Below, in pieces: positions 53,422 through 62,369 of a stretch of DNA of 64,000 bases. The stretch is from Variovorax paradoxus (GTDB taxonomy: Bacteria; Pseudomonadota; Gammaproteobacteria; Burkholderiales; Burkholderiaceae_C): assembly GCF_018614875.1 (NCBI RefSeq), contig NZ_JAGGNW010000011.1, positions 806,001-870,000 of the forward strand. Direction: 5' to 3'. The notes under the pieces were generated by a model. It did not search any database, was not told where the DNA came from, and was given only the letters and a program-made list of their open reading frames with translations. Within the stretch, counting starts at the first letter, position 1. Every line of letters starts with the position of its first letter. The translations under genes and the position numbers were made by a program.

Positions 53422-53829
53422 ATGAAAACCATCACACCGCACGCCTCTTCTTCCGTCAGCGCCACCCGATGGCTTGCCGTGGGCAGCCTCGCCGGCCTGA
53501 TCGTGCTGGGCCTGGCCTGGGAGCTGTGGCTCGCGCCGCTGCGGCCGGGCGGCTCGCTGCTGGCGCTCAAGGTGCTGCCGCTGGTCATTCCGCTCGCGGG
53601 GCTCTACAAGAACCGCATGTACACCTACCGCTGGGTCAGCCTGATGATCTGGCTCTATTTCACCGAGGGCGTGGTGCGCGCCTGGAGCGACACCAACGGC
53701 GTGGGGCAAGTGCTCGCGCTCGTCGAGGTGCTGCTGTGCCTCGCGCTCTTCGCGGCCTGCGCATTGCACGTGAGGCTGCGCCTGCGCAACGCCAAGGCGG
53801 CCCGACAACTGGAGGTTTCCACCCCATGA
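53422..53829 (+). CDS. DUF2069 domain-containing membrane protein
   Basis: A 135-residue inner-membrane protein with four hydrophobic segments, near residues 17-35, 45-60, 67-85 and 95-117. The DUF2069 signature PLVIPLAGLYKNRMYTYRW, then LYFTEGVVRAWSD, is clear. Function is unknown. Its stop overlaps the start of the FAD-linked oxidase (ATGA), so the two are cotranslated. Confidence 0.88.
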   Translation: MKTITPHASSSVSATRWLAVGSLAGLIVLGLAWELWLAPLRPGGSLLALKVLPLVIPLAGLYKNRMYTYRWVSLMIWLYFTEGVVRAWSDTNGVGQVLALVEVLLCLALFAACALHVRLRLRNAKAARQLEVSTP

Positions 53830-55259
53830 CGACTTCTTCTTCCGCTCCCCTCGTCGATCGACTGCGCGCCATCGTGGGTGCGCAGCATGTGCTGAACGAA
53901 GGCGATCTCACGGCCTACGAACAGGACTGGCGCAAGCGAGCGCGCGGCAAGTCGCTGGCGGTGGTGCGGCCGGCCAATGCGCAGCAGGTGGCCGACGTGG
54001 TCAAGGCCTGCGCCGCGGCCGGCACGGCCATCGTGCCGCAGGGCGGCAACACCGGCCTGGCCGTCGGTTCCATTCCCGACGACAGCGGTACGCAGGTGGT
54101 GCTGAGCCTGCAGCGGTTGAACGCGATCCGCACCATCGATGCCGCCAACCTCACGATGACCGTGGAGGCCGGCTGCATCCTGCAGACCCTGCAGGAGGCG
54201 GCGGAGAAGCAAGGCTTCCTGTTCCCGCTGAGCCTCGCGGCCGAGGGCAGCTGCACCATCGGCGGCAATCTTGCAACCAACGCCGGCGGCACGCAGGTGG
54301 TTCGCTACGGCAACACGCGCGAGCTGTGCCTGGGACTCGAAGTGGTCACGCCGCAGGGCGAGATCTGGGAGGGCACCAGCGGCCTGCGCAAGGACAACAC
54401 CGGCTACGACCTGCGCGACCTGATGATCGGCAGCGAAGGCACGCTCGGCATCATCACCGCGGCCACCATGAAGCTCTACCCGCTGCCCGCTGCGCAGCTC
54501 ACGGCCTGGGCCGCGGTGCCCTCGCTCGACCATGCGGTGACGCTACTGGGCCTTGCGCACAGGCACCTGGGCTCGGGCCTCACCGGCTTCGAGGTGATGG
54601 GCCGGTTTGCGCTGAGCCTGGTCGACAAGCACATGCCGCAGCTGCGCGTGCCCTTCATCGGCGACGAAGCCGTGCCGTACTGCGTATTGCTGGAGAACTC
54701 CGACAGCGAATCCGAAGACCATGCGCGCGCGCGCTTCGAGGCGCTGCTCGAAACGGCTTTCGAAGACGGCTGCGTGACCGATGCGGTGGTGGCCGAGAAC
54801 CTCGCGCAGGCGCACCAGCTGTGGCACATCCGCGAAAGCATCCCGCTCGCGCAGGCCGAGGAAGGCCTGAACATCAAGCACGACATCTCGATCCCCGTGT
54901 CGCGCATTCCGGCCTTCGTGGCGGAAACCGATGCGCTGCTGGCGCGCGAGATCGCGGGCGTGCGGCTGGTGAACTTCGGCCACCTGGGCGACGGCAACCT
55001 GCACTACAACGTGCAGGCGCCCGAGAACATCGACACCAAGGCCTTTTTGAAGAACGAGGAAGACCGCATCAACACGCTGGTGTACGACGCGGTCGAGAAG
55101 TTCGGCGGCTCGTTCTCGGCCGAGCATGGCGTGGGCTCGCTCAAGGTCGACAAGCTCGAAACGCACAAGTCGCCGGTGGCGCTGGAGATGATGCGCGCGA
55201 TCAAGCGCGGGCTCGATCCGAAGAACATCCTCAACCCGGGCCGCGTGATCCGGGTCTAG
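53826..55259 (+). CDS. FAD-binding 2-hydroxyacid dehydrogenase, GlcD/D-2-hydroxyglutarate dehydrogenase-like
   Basis: A 477-residue flavoprotein of the FAD-linked oxidase (VAO) family. The FAD domain has VVRPANAQQVADVVKACA, IVPQGGNTGLAVGSIPD and GNLATNAGGTQVVRYGNTRE. The C-terminal cap has NFGHLGDGNLHYNVQAP (with the metal-binding His residues) and the end SAEHGVGSLKV, LDPKNILNPGRV. Closest in pattern to D-2-hydroxyglutarate or D-lactate dehydrogenases, feeding electrons to quinone or ETF. The exact substrate is open. Confidence 0.92.
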   Translation: MTTSSSAPLVDRLRAIVGAQHVLNEGDLTAYEQDWRKRARGKSLAVVRPANAQQVADVVKACAAAGTAIVPQGGNTGLAVGSIPDDSGTQVVLSLQRLNAIRTIDAANLTMTVEAGCILQTLQEAAEKQGFLFPLSLAAEGSCTIGGNLATNAGGTQVVRYGNTRELCLGLEVVTPQGEIWEGTSGLRKDNTGYDLRDLMIGSEGTLGIITAATMKLYPLPAAQLTAWAAVPSLDHAVTLLGLAHRHLGSGLTGFEVMGRFALSLVDKHMPQLRVPFIGDEAVPYCVLLENSDSESEDHARARFEALLETAFEDGCVTDAVVAENLAQAHQLWHIRESIPLAQAEEGLNIKHDISIPVSRIPAFVAETDALLAREIAGVRLVNFGHLGDGNLHYNVQAPENIDTKAFLKNEEDRINTLVYDAVEKFGGSFSAEHGVGSLKVDKLETHKSPVALEMMRAIKRGLDPKNILNPGRVIRV

Positions 55260-55627
55260 GAAAAATCCTCGCCGCGCAGCTCGATGGGCTGGCCATGCGG
55301 CGTGCGGTCGGCCGCGTGGTCCCAGGCGTGGCGGTAGTGCGCGAGTTCATCTTCGGAGCTCGCGCCCTTGCGCGCAACCAGGCTTTCGAGCGCGGCGAGC
55401 CAGTGGCGGTAGTAGGTGTCGCCGGCATCGGGGTCGCCCGCGGACTGCGCGGCCGCGATCTGCGCCGCAAGCACTTCGGCCCACTCGCTCCAGCTGAAGA
55501 GGGCGCGCTCGTGCAGCGCCAGCGTCATCGCGAAGGCCTGGGCTTCCCAGGGTGCGTTGAACACCGGCCCGTCGGCATCGCGCGGCATGCCCGGAGCCAG
55601 CGCGAGCGGTGGCATGTCGCTGTTCAT
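55256..55627 (-). CDS. Nitrile hydratase accessory protein
   Basis: A 123-residue small protein homologous to the beta subunit N-terminal half and to cobalt nitrile hydratase activator proteins (P14K type): GPVFNAPWEAQAFAMTLAL, FSWSEWAEVLAAQIA, TYYRHWLAALESLVARKG. It is thought to deliver cobalt and assist Cys oxidation in the alpha subunit. It overlaps the beta-subunit gene by four bases and converges on the oxidase gene. Confidence 0.9.
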   Translation of the reverse strand: MNSDMPPLALAPGMPRDADGPVFNAPWEAQAFAMTLALHERALFSWSEWAEVLAAQIAAAQSAGDPDAGDTYYRHWLAALESLVARKGASSEDELAHYRHAWDHAADRTPHGQPIELRGEDFS

Positions 55628-56289
55628 GCGGCGGGCTCCAGGTAGCTTTCCCAGGCGTCGATCGACACCGCGAGGTTCTGGCGCGGCGCACCTTCGCCCC
55701 AGAGCTCGGCTTCGTCGAAGACCACGGTGTAGAGCCACTGCGGTTGTTCGCCCAGGCCCTGCGCATTCGCATCGGCGAACACATGCGCGCCGTGGACATG
55801 CTCGATCACGCCGCGCTTGCCCTGCACATACGCCGGAAGCCGCGTGTGGTGGTCGATCTTGCCGAGGTGCATGCGCACCGGCTGGCCAACGGCGAAGCGC
55901 GCCGGGCCGGGCTCGGGGCGCTGGGTGGGCGAGCCCTTGGCGAGCGCGGCCGGAACGGTGGCGGCATGCAGCACACGGACGACCGGTGCAGCCGGGTGGC
56001 GCATCTCGCCGGACTCGATCTCGTCCGGAAAAACCTGGGCGCGCTGCAGCATCAGTTGCTCCAGCGCGCCGAGCCAGATCTGGTAGTAGCCCAGGCTGCG
56101 GTAGTCCGGCAAGGTCTCGCGCACGGCGCGGCTCGCATCGATGTTCCAGGAACCGGTCGCGCCCATGGCGAGCGTGAGCGCCAGCGCGCGCGGCTCCCAC
56201 GCGGCATGGAACAGTTCGCCCTCGGGCTCGGGCGTGACCGGGCCGAAACCGGGCTGGCCGCCGAGGTCGGCATGCGTGACATAGCTCAT
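55624..56289 (-). CDS. nthB: Nitrile hydratase subunit beta
   Basis: A 221-residue beta subunit. The N-terminal helical part has [29 protein letters not shown] and [16 protein letters not shown]. The C-terminal SH3-like barrel has [40 protein letters not shown] and [13 protein letters not shown]. It pairs with the alpha subunit to convert nitriles to amides in the cytosol. Its start overlaps the stop of the alpha-subunit gene. Confidence 0.95.
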   Translation of the reverse strand: MSYVTHADLGGQPGFGPVTPEPEGELFHAAWEPRALALTLAMGATGSWNIDASRAVRETLPDYRSLGYYQIWLGALEQLMLQRAQVFPDEIESGEMRHPAAPVVRVLHAATVPAALAKGSPTQRPEPGPARFAVGQPVRMHLGKIDHHTRLPAYVQGKRGVIEHVHGAHVFADANAQGLGEQPQWLYTVVFDEAELWGEGAPRQNLAVSIDAWESYLEPAA

Positions 56290-56930
56290 GACGCGCTCCT
56301 TCGGATTGCGGGTGCATCCACGCGCCGCGTGCCGATCATCGAATCGCGCGTGACCAGTGCGGCGAGTTCTTCTTCGCTCATGCCTTCGGTGCCGTCCGGG
56401 CGCTGCGGTATGACGAGGTAGCGCACCTCGGCGGTCGAATCCCAGACGCGGATACGCGTCGATTCAGGCAGCGTCGTGCCGAAATCGGCCAGCACGCCGC
56501 GCGGGTCCTTCACGGCCCGCGAGCGGTACGGCGCGCTCTTGTACCAGGTAGGCGGCAGGCCGAGCACCGGCCAAGGGTAGCAGCTGCACAGGGTGCAGAC
56601 GACCATGTGGTGCTGCTCGGCCGTGTTCTCCACCGCCACCATGTGTTCGCCCTGCCGGCCGGTGTAGCCCAGCGAGGCGATGGCCGCCGTGGCATCCTTC
56701 AGCAGCCAGTCGCGGAACGCCTGATCGACCCAGGCCCTGGCCACCACGCGCGCGCCGTTGCGCGGGCCGATGCGGGTCTGGTAGGTGTCGATCAGCACGT
56801 CGAGCGCGGCCGGATCGATGTAGCCCTTCCGGGTGAGCACACTTTCGAGCGCACGAACCCGCAGGTCCATCTCGCCGAGTTCGCTGTGTTCGTGGCCGTC
56901 ATGTCCATGGTCGGGGTGTTGTTCGCTCAT
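56286..56930 (-). CDS. nthA: Nitrile hydratase subunit alpha, cobalt type
   Basis: A 214-residue catalytic subunit. The metal claw [11 protein letters not shown] has Cys112, Cys115, Ser116 and Cys117. Thr113 in CTLCSC marks the non-corrin cobalt form (iron enzymes have Ser there). The first 20 residues are rich in His, Asp and Glu ([13 protein letters not shown]), which could help metal capture. It heads the order alpha-beta-accessory and is divergent from thyA across 60 bases. Confidence 0.96.
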   Translation of the reverse strand: MSEQHPDHGHDGHEHSELGEMDLRVRALESVLTRKGYIDPAALDVLIDTYQTRIGPRNGARVVARAWVDQAFRDWLLKDATAAIASLGYTGRQGEHMVAVENTAEQHHMVVCTLCSCYPWPVLGLPPTWYKSAPYRSRAVKDPRGVLADFGTTLPESTRIRVWDSTAEVRYLVIPQRPDGTEGMSEEELAALVTRDSMIGTRRVDAPAIRRSAS

Positions 56931-56990
56931 GCCTGCGATGCTACGCGCTGGCACTTAAAATTCGAACACCCGCCCTGCCAGCTCCTCTCC

Positions 56991-57836
56991 ATGACCTCCA
57001 CCCCCACCCGCCGCCCCGTCCGCTCCCAATACGAAGATTTCATGCGCCACGTCGACACCCACGGCGTCCACAAGAGCGACCGCACCGGCACGGGCACCAA
57101 GAGCGTGTTCGGCCACCAGATGCGCTTCGACCTGAATGAAGGCTTTCCGCTCGTGACCACGAAGAAGGTGCACCTGAGGTCCATCATCCAGGAACTGCTG
57201 TGGTTCCTGACCGGCTCCAGCAACAACAACTGGCTCAAGGAGCGCGGCGTCACCATCTGGGACGAATGGGCGCGCGACGACGGCGACCTGGGCCCGGTGT
57301 ACGGGGTGCAATGGCGCAGCTGGCCCACGCCGGACGGCGGGCACATCGACCAGATCTCCGAAGTCATCCAGACGCTGAAGACCAATCCCGATTCGCGCCG
57401 CATCATCGTGAGCGCATGGAACGTGGCCGAACTCTCGAAGATGGCGCTCATGCCCTGCCACGCCTTCTTCCAGTTCTACGTGGCGCCGCCGCAAGCGCCG
57501 GGCGAGCGCGGCAAGCTGAGCTGCCAGCTCTACCAGCGCAGCGCCGACATCTTCCTTGGCGTGCCGTTCAACATCGCAAGCTACGCGCTGCTCACGCACA
57601 TGGTGGCGCAGCAGTGCGAGCTCGACGTGGGTGACTTCATCTGGACCGGCGGCGACTGCCACATCTACAGCAACCACGCCGAGCAGGTGGCGCTGCAGCT
57701 GAGCCGCACGCCCTACGCGTATCCCACGCTCCACATCAAGCGCAAGCCGGCGTCGATCTTCGACTACCAGTACGAAGACTTCGAGGTGCTCGACTACAAG
57801 CACCACGAGGCCATCAAGGCGCCCGTCGCGGTGTGA
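56991..57836 (+). CDS. thyA: Thymidylate synthase
   Basis: A 281-residue ThyA, methylating dUMP to dTMP with methylenetetrahydrofolate. Diagnostic segments are [19 protein letters not shown], the catalytic Cys in [11 protein letters not shown], the [18 protein letters not shown] block and [11 protein letters not shown]. The ATG at 56991 matches the family start. folA, which regenerates its cofactor, follows four bases after the stop. Confidence 0.98.
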   Translation: MTSTPTRRPVRSQYEDFMRHVDTHGVHKSDRTGTGTKSVFGHQMRFDLNEGFPLVTTKKVHLRSIIQELLWFLTGSSNNNWLKERGVTIWDEWARDDGDLGPVYGVQWRSWPTPDGGHIDQISEVIQTLKTNPDSRRIIVSAWNVAELSKMALMPCHAFFQFYVAPPQAPGERGKLSCQLYQRSADIFLGVPFNIASYALLTHMVAQQCELDVGDFIWTGGDCHIYSNHAEQVALQLSRTPYAYPTLHIKRKPASIFDYQYEDFEVLDYKHHEAIKAPVAV

Positions 57837-57840
57837 GCCC

Positions 57841-58374
57841 ATGTCCGGCCTCATGACGACACCGCGCATCCACCTCATCTTCGCCCGCGCCGCCAACGGC
57901 GTGATCGGTGTCAATGGCATCATGCCCTGGCATCTGCCTGAAGACCTGGCGCACTTCAAGCACCAGACCGGAGGCGCGCCGGTCGTCATGGGCCGCAAGA
58001 CCTGGGACTCGCTTCCGCCGCGTTTCCGTCCGCTGCCCGGCCGGTGGAACATCGTCGTGACGCGGCAGGACGATTGGAAGGCCGAAGGCGCGCAGCGCGC
58101 GGGCAGCCTGCAGGAGGCGCTCTCGCTGTGCGAAGAAACGCAGGTGCCCGATGTCTGGATCATCGGCGGCGCGCAGATCTATGCCGAAGCGGAGCCGCTG
58201 GCACAGGAGGCAGTTGTCACGGAGATCGCGCACGACTACGACGGCGATGCGCATGCGCCGGAACTCGCTCCTTCCGCCTGGCGCGAAACGAAGCGCGAAT
58301 CGCACGTCTCGGCAAAGGACGGCCTGCATTACAGCTTCGTGACCTACGAACGCATCGGTCCGTCGAAGGCATGA
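57841..58374 (+). CDS. folA: Dihydrofolate reductase
   Basis: A 177-residue DHFR that reduces dihydrofolate to tetrahydrofolate with NADPH. It has FARAANGVIGVNGIMPWHLP with the active-site Trp, the acidic residue in PEDLAHFK, VVMGRKTWDSLP and VWIIGGAQIYAEA. An alternative ATG lies five codons in (57853). It forms a two-gene operon with thyA. Confidence 0.97.
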   Translation: MSGLMTTPRIHLIFARAANGVIGVNGIMPWHLPEDLAHFKHQTGGAPVVMGRKTWDSLPPRFRPLPGRWNIVVTRQDDWKAEGAQRAGSLQEALSLCEETQVPDVWIIGGAQIYAEAEPLAQEAVVTEIAHDYDGDAHAPELAPSAWRETKRESHVSAKDGLHYSFVTYERIGPSKA

Positions 58375-58553
58375 ACGAGCGGCGCGCCATCGACTGAAAC
58401 CGCCGAAACAAAATCGGCACCTTCGTTTCCGGCATTGACGGCAAAAGAGCACTTTGGTACACACGACAAAGTCATGTGCATCACATGGTTTACGCAGAGC
58501 CGTGATTTTTTCCGCAGAATGTCGCTCCACCATCCCAGACAAGGAGACAGCCC

Positions 58554-58793
58554 ATGTCCATGGAGTTTCTTCGAGTCATCGCCGAACAGAAGTTGCCATA
58601 CGTCCTCCACACGCCGGCGGACATCGACAGGCTGCGCGTGCTGCGCGCGGCCGAACTGGTGACTGCGTTCATTCCGCCGTCCAGCCATGCGCCGGACGAC
58701 CGGGCGATACGACACCTCGCCCAGGTGGAATCGATCACCGCCAAAGGCAAGCTGGCGCTGAACAAGGCCACCTCGGCCTTCATCGAACTCTGA
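58554..58793 (+). CDS. Small conserved-looking hypothetical protein
   Basis: A 79-residue protein I do not recognise. AAGGAG lies eight bases before the ATG. The middle (LRAAELVTAFIPPSSHA) and the end (VESITAKGKLALNKATSAF) suggest two short helical parts. It is soluble and has no Cys. An AT-richer stretch with possible promoter sequence lies upstream (58380-58540). Codon use looks like that of its neighbours, so I think it is real. Confidence 0.6.
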   Translation: MSMEFLRVIAEQKLPYVLHTPADIDRLRVLRAAELVTAFIPPSSHAPDDRAIRHLAQVESITAKGKLALNKATSAFIEL

Positions 58794-58839
58794 CCGTCGC
58801 AGCGCAGCCGACGAGCCCTGCGATTCGCGGGCGCCGCAG

Positions 58840-61377
58840 CTAGCGTCTGCGCGTGCGCGCATCGGCTTCGAACCCCAGCAGCTTCATTGCGGCGCCCGGA
58901 CTTTTCGCGGCCTTCGCATAGCCGGCCCACGGATCGTTGCCGCGGTCGAGCCGGGCATGGATGTTCCTCAGGTTCCACTGCGCACCGCTCGTGAGCGTGG
59001 GAACCTCCTGCCATTCCACCGGCACCGACACCCCCATCCCGGGACGAGCCCGCACCGACCAGGCGCAGATAGTGGTCGCGCCGAAACCATTGCGCAGGTA
59101 GTCGATGAAGATGCGGCCGACGCGGTTGCCTGGCCCGCTCTTGGCAACGAACATCTGCGGCAAGGTGCGCGCCATGTGCCGCACGATGGCCTGCGAGAAA
59201 TCCTTGACGGTGTCCCAGTCGTACTGCCGCTTGAGCGGCACCACCACGTGCAGTCCCTTGCCGCCGCTGGTCTTGCAGAACGGCGGCAAGCCCAGCTCGT
59301 CGAGCACCACGCGCATCAGCTCCGCCGCCTGCAGCATCATGGGCCAGCCGACACCTTCTCCGGGATCGAGGTCGAAGGCCATGCGGTCGGGCTTGCCGAT
59401 GAGCGTCTTCACGCCGTTCCAGGTATGGAACTCGACGACGTTCATTTGCGCAGCACTCAGGAGCCCGAGCGGGCCTGCCACCTCGATCAGCTCGGGATGG
59501 TCCGGCCACAGTGCCGCATCGAGCTGCCGCACGCCGGCCATCTGCCCCAGCTCGAGATGCTTCTGGAAGAAGAGCTGCCCGTCGATGCCTTGCGGCGCGC
59601 GCACGAACGACACAGGCCGGCCTTTCAGGTGCGCCATCATCAGCGGAGCGACCAGCCCGTAGAAGCGCACCACCTCCACCTTGGTGATGCCCGTCGATGG
59701 ATCGACCACGCGGTCGGCATGCGAGACCTTGAAGTTGGCAGGCATGGTGGCGGAGGGCGCGGGTTCGGACGCGCGGTGGGCGCCCGTCTGGTGCACCGGC
59801 TTCTCGCGAACGATGGCCTTGGCGGGCTTGTCCGAGCGCACGCTGTGAAACACCGGATGCCGCACATGGCCGTCCTTCGTCCAGTCGGAAAAAGTGACTT
59901 CGGCCAGCAGCACCGGCTTGACCCAGTGCGCGCGGCGGTCGTTCTCGGTCGGATTCTTGAACGGCCGCTTGTCGACGCCGAGGGGCTTCAGCCTTTCGAG
60001 CATGTCGGCGAGCGTTCGGCCGTTGAAGCCCGTGCCCACCGCACCGGCGTAGACGAGATCGCCCGTGTCGTCATGCACGCCGATCAGCAGCGCCCCGATT
60101 CCCACCCGCGAGCCCTTGGGATCGGTATAGCCGCCGATGACGAACTCCTGCCGCTGCGAACACTTGAGCTTGATCCAGTCGGGCGAGCGCCGCGACACAT
60201 AGCTGCTGCTCTTTCGCTTTCCGATCACGCCTTCGAGCCCGATCTTGCAGGCCGACGCGATGATGTCCTCTGGCGGCGCATCGAAGATTTCGCTGAAGCG
60301 GATTTCGGGCGGTGCCTTGGCGAGCAGCGTTTGCAGCAGGCCGCGGCGTTCGACCAGCGGCACACCGGTGAGATCGAAGCCGCCGTAGTGCGGCAGGTCG
60401 AACAGGAAGTAGATGATGTTGCGCGTCTTCTCGCTGTCGAAGGCGTTCTGCAAAGCCTGGAAGTCCGTCCCGCCGGATTCGTTGAGCACGACGATCTCGC
60501 CATCGAGCCAGCCCGGCTTGAGCTTCATGCCCTCGATCGCGCGCACCAGGTGCGGCATGCGGCCGCTCCAGTCATGGCCGTTGCGTGTGAGGAGCTGCAC
60601 GCCGCCTTTCGCATCGACGCGGGCGAGCAGGCGGTAGCCATCGAACTTGATCTCGAAGAACCAGTTCTCGGGGTCGGGCGGCGGGCCATCGACCAGCGTG
60701 GCGAGCAGTGGCGAGAGCTTGGCGGGCATGGCGGCCTTCACCGCGTTGGCGGGCATGCCGCCGGCGGGCGGCTTGCCGCGTTTTCCTGCCGGCGCGGGCG
60801 CCGTGGCAGCGAACGTGGGCATCGGCATCTCCGCCACGCTGTCCGGAAACTGGTCGACCACGCTGAACTCGGTGGCCGGACGGGCGTACGCGTCGTGCTC
60901 CTTGATCAGCAGCCACGCGTCCTGCTTGTCATTGCTGTTGCCATGCATGCGCACCAGGGCCCACTTGCCGCGCAGCTTGTAGCCGTGCAGCTCGAACTTC
61001 AGATGCCCCGCCTTGTAGCCCTTGCGCGCATCGCCGATGGGCGTCCAGGTGCCCTTGTCCCAGATGATCACCTTGCCCGCGCCATATTGCTTGGGCGGTA
61101 TCACGCCCTCGAACCGGTTGTAGGAGATCGGGTGGTCCTCCACATGCATGGCCATGCGCTTGTCGTGCGTGTCGTAGCTCGGGCCCTTGGGCACCGCCCA
61201 GCTCTTCATGGCGCCGTCGAGTTCGATGCGGAAGTCGTAGTGCAGCCGGGTCGCCCAGTGCTTCTGCACCACGAACTGCAGCACGCCGGCCGCCGATGCG
61301 CCGCCCTCCTCCGGTTCGGGCGTGATGCCGAAGTTGCGCTTTTCCTTGTAGCGTTTCAGCGGGTTGGCGCGCGCCAT
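58840..61377 (-). CDS. ligD: ATP-dependent DNA ligase LigD
   Basis: An 845-residue multidomain end-joining ligase. Order: 3'-phosphoesterase (about 1-165, FVVQKHWATRLHYDFRIELD), a linker, the ATP-dependent ligase (about 215-520, adenylated Lys244 in EIKFDGYR) and a C-terminal primase-like polymerase (about 550-840, metal Asp669 and Asp671 in FDLDPGEG). It repairs double-strand breaks with Ku. No ku gene is in the window. It overlaps the upstream membrane-protein gene by 22 bases. Confidence 0.95.
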   Translation of the reverse strand: MARANPLKRYKEKRNFGITPEPEEGGASAAGVLQFVVQKHWATRLHYDFRIELDGAMKSWAVPKGPSYDTHDKRMAMHVEDHPISYNRFEGVIPPKQYGAGKVIIWDKGTWTPIGDARKGYKAGHLKFELHGYKLRGKWALVRMHGNSNDKQDAWLLIKEHDAYARPATEFSVVDQFPDSVAEMPMPTFAATAPAPAGKRGKPPAGGMPANAVKAAMPAKLSPLLATLVDGPPPDPENWFFEIKFDGYRLLARVDAKGGVQLLTRNGHDWSGRMPHLVRAIEGMKLKPGWLDGEIVVLNESGGTDFQALQNAFDSEKTRNIIYFLFDLPHYGGFDLTGVPLVERRGLLQTLLAKAPPEIRFSEIFDAPPEDIIASACKIGLEGVIGKRKSSSYVSRRSPDWIKLKCSQRQEFVIGGYTDPKGSRVGIGALLIGVHDDTGDLVYAGAVGTGFNGRTLADMLERLKPLGVDKRPFKNPTENDRRAHWVKPVLLAEVTFSDWTKDGHVRHPVFHSVRSDKPAKAIVREKPVHQTGAHRASEPAPSATMPANFKVSHADRVVDPSTGITKVEVVRFYGLVAPLMMAHLKGRPVSFVRAPQGIDGQLFFQKHLELGQMAGVRQLDAALWPDHPELIEVAGPLGLLSAAQMNVVEFHTWNGVKTLIGKPDRMAFDLDPGEGVGWPMMLQAAELMRVVLDELGLPPFCKTSGGKGLHVVVPLKRQYDWDTVKDFSQAIVRHMARTLPQMFVAKSGPGNRVGRIFIDYLRNGFGATTICAWSVRARPGMGVSVPVEWQEVPTLTSGAQWNLRNIHARLDRGNDPWAGYAKAAKSPGAAMKLLGFEADARTRRR

Positions 61378-62369
61378 GGTGGGTCGGCCTCCATGTTCTG
61401 CGGATGGCTTGCCGCGTAGCGTTCGAGCAGCAGGTACAGCATGACGCCACCGCCCAGCGGCAGCAGGTAGTAGAGCGCGCGGTACGCCAGCACGGCACCC
61501 ATCAGCACCCCCTGGCGCAGGGTGCCAGAGAGCAGCGCCAGGAAGACGGCCTCCAGGACGCCGAGCCCGGCCGGAATCGGCGTGATCACGCCGACGATGG
61601 ACGCAGCCAGCAGAACGCTCAGCGTGGTTGCATACGGCACCTGCCGGCCCAGCAACAGGTACATGGCGCAGCCCATCAACGCCCAGTTGGCGGTGGAGAG
61701 CGTGAGCTGGACCAGCGCGAGCTGCGCGGAGGGAAGCCTCAGCCGCCGCCCTCTCAGCTGCCATTGCCGCCCGCGCGACAAAGCGCAGGCCACCACATAG
61801 GCTGCCGCGAGAAGAATCATCAGCACGCCCAGAGCGCGAAATGCGTCCACCCCGATGTTCGCCTGGCGCGGCGGCGTGATGATGCCGGCCGCGAACAGGC
61901 CGCCGGCCAGCAGACCATAGCCGAGCCAGTTGGTGGCCAGGCTGACCCCGACGATCTGGGCCACCACGGCTTCATCGAGGCCGGCGCGCGCATAGAGCCG
62001 GGCGCGCAGCGCAATGCCGCCGACCAGCGAACCCAGATTGAGATTGAAGGCATAGCTCGTCACGGCAATGGCCCAGCTGCGCCAGCGGGGCACCCGATGC
62101 CGCGTATGCCGCCTGCCGATCAGGTCGTAGCAGCCATAGAGCGCATGGCTCGCGGTTGCGACTCCCCATACCCCCAGAAGCAACATCGCCGGATAGCGCC
62201 GGAGTGCTTCCCATGCGCCCGCCCAGTCGACCTTGTGCGCATGCGACAGCAGCAGGCCCAGCACCGCGAGTCCCAGCAGCGGCAGCAGCCATCGGCGGCA
62301 GCGGCGCCAGAGCGACGGTCTGCCGGCCAGCTGGCCCGCCGCCGGAAGCGTGGTCGCATCCTGGTTCAT
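61356..62369 (-). CDS. Flippase-like/lysylphosphatidylglycerol synthase membrane domain protein
   Basis: A 337-residue integral membrane protein with eight or nine hydrophobic segments. It resembles the membrane domain of lysylphosphatidylglycerol synthases (UPF0104): SYAFNLNLGSLVGGIALRAR, IVGVITPIPAGLGVLEAVFL and LAYRALYYLLPLGGGVMLYL. The aminoacyl-transfer domain is absent, so a lipid-flipping role is possible but unproven. Start and stop overlap those of both neighbours, so it is part of one operon with the kinase and ligD. Confidence 0.85.
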   Translation of the reverse strand: MNQDATTLPAAGQLAGRPSLWRRCRRWLLPLLGLAVLGLLLSHAHKVDWAGAWEALRRYPAMLLLGVWGVATASHALYGCYDLIGRRHTRHRVPRWRSWAIAVTSYAFNLNLGSLVGGIALRARLYARAGLDEAVVAQIVGVSLATNWLGYGLLAGGLFAAGIITPPRQANIGVDAFRALGVLMILLAAAYVVACALSRGRQWQLRGRRLRLPSAQLALVQLTLSTANWALMGCAMYLLLGRQVPYATTLSVLLAASIVGVITPIPAGLGVLEAVFLALLSGTLRQGVLMGAVLAYRALYYLLPLGGGVMLYLLLERYAASHPQNMEADPPWRAPTR

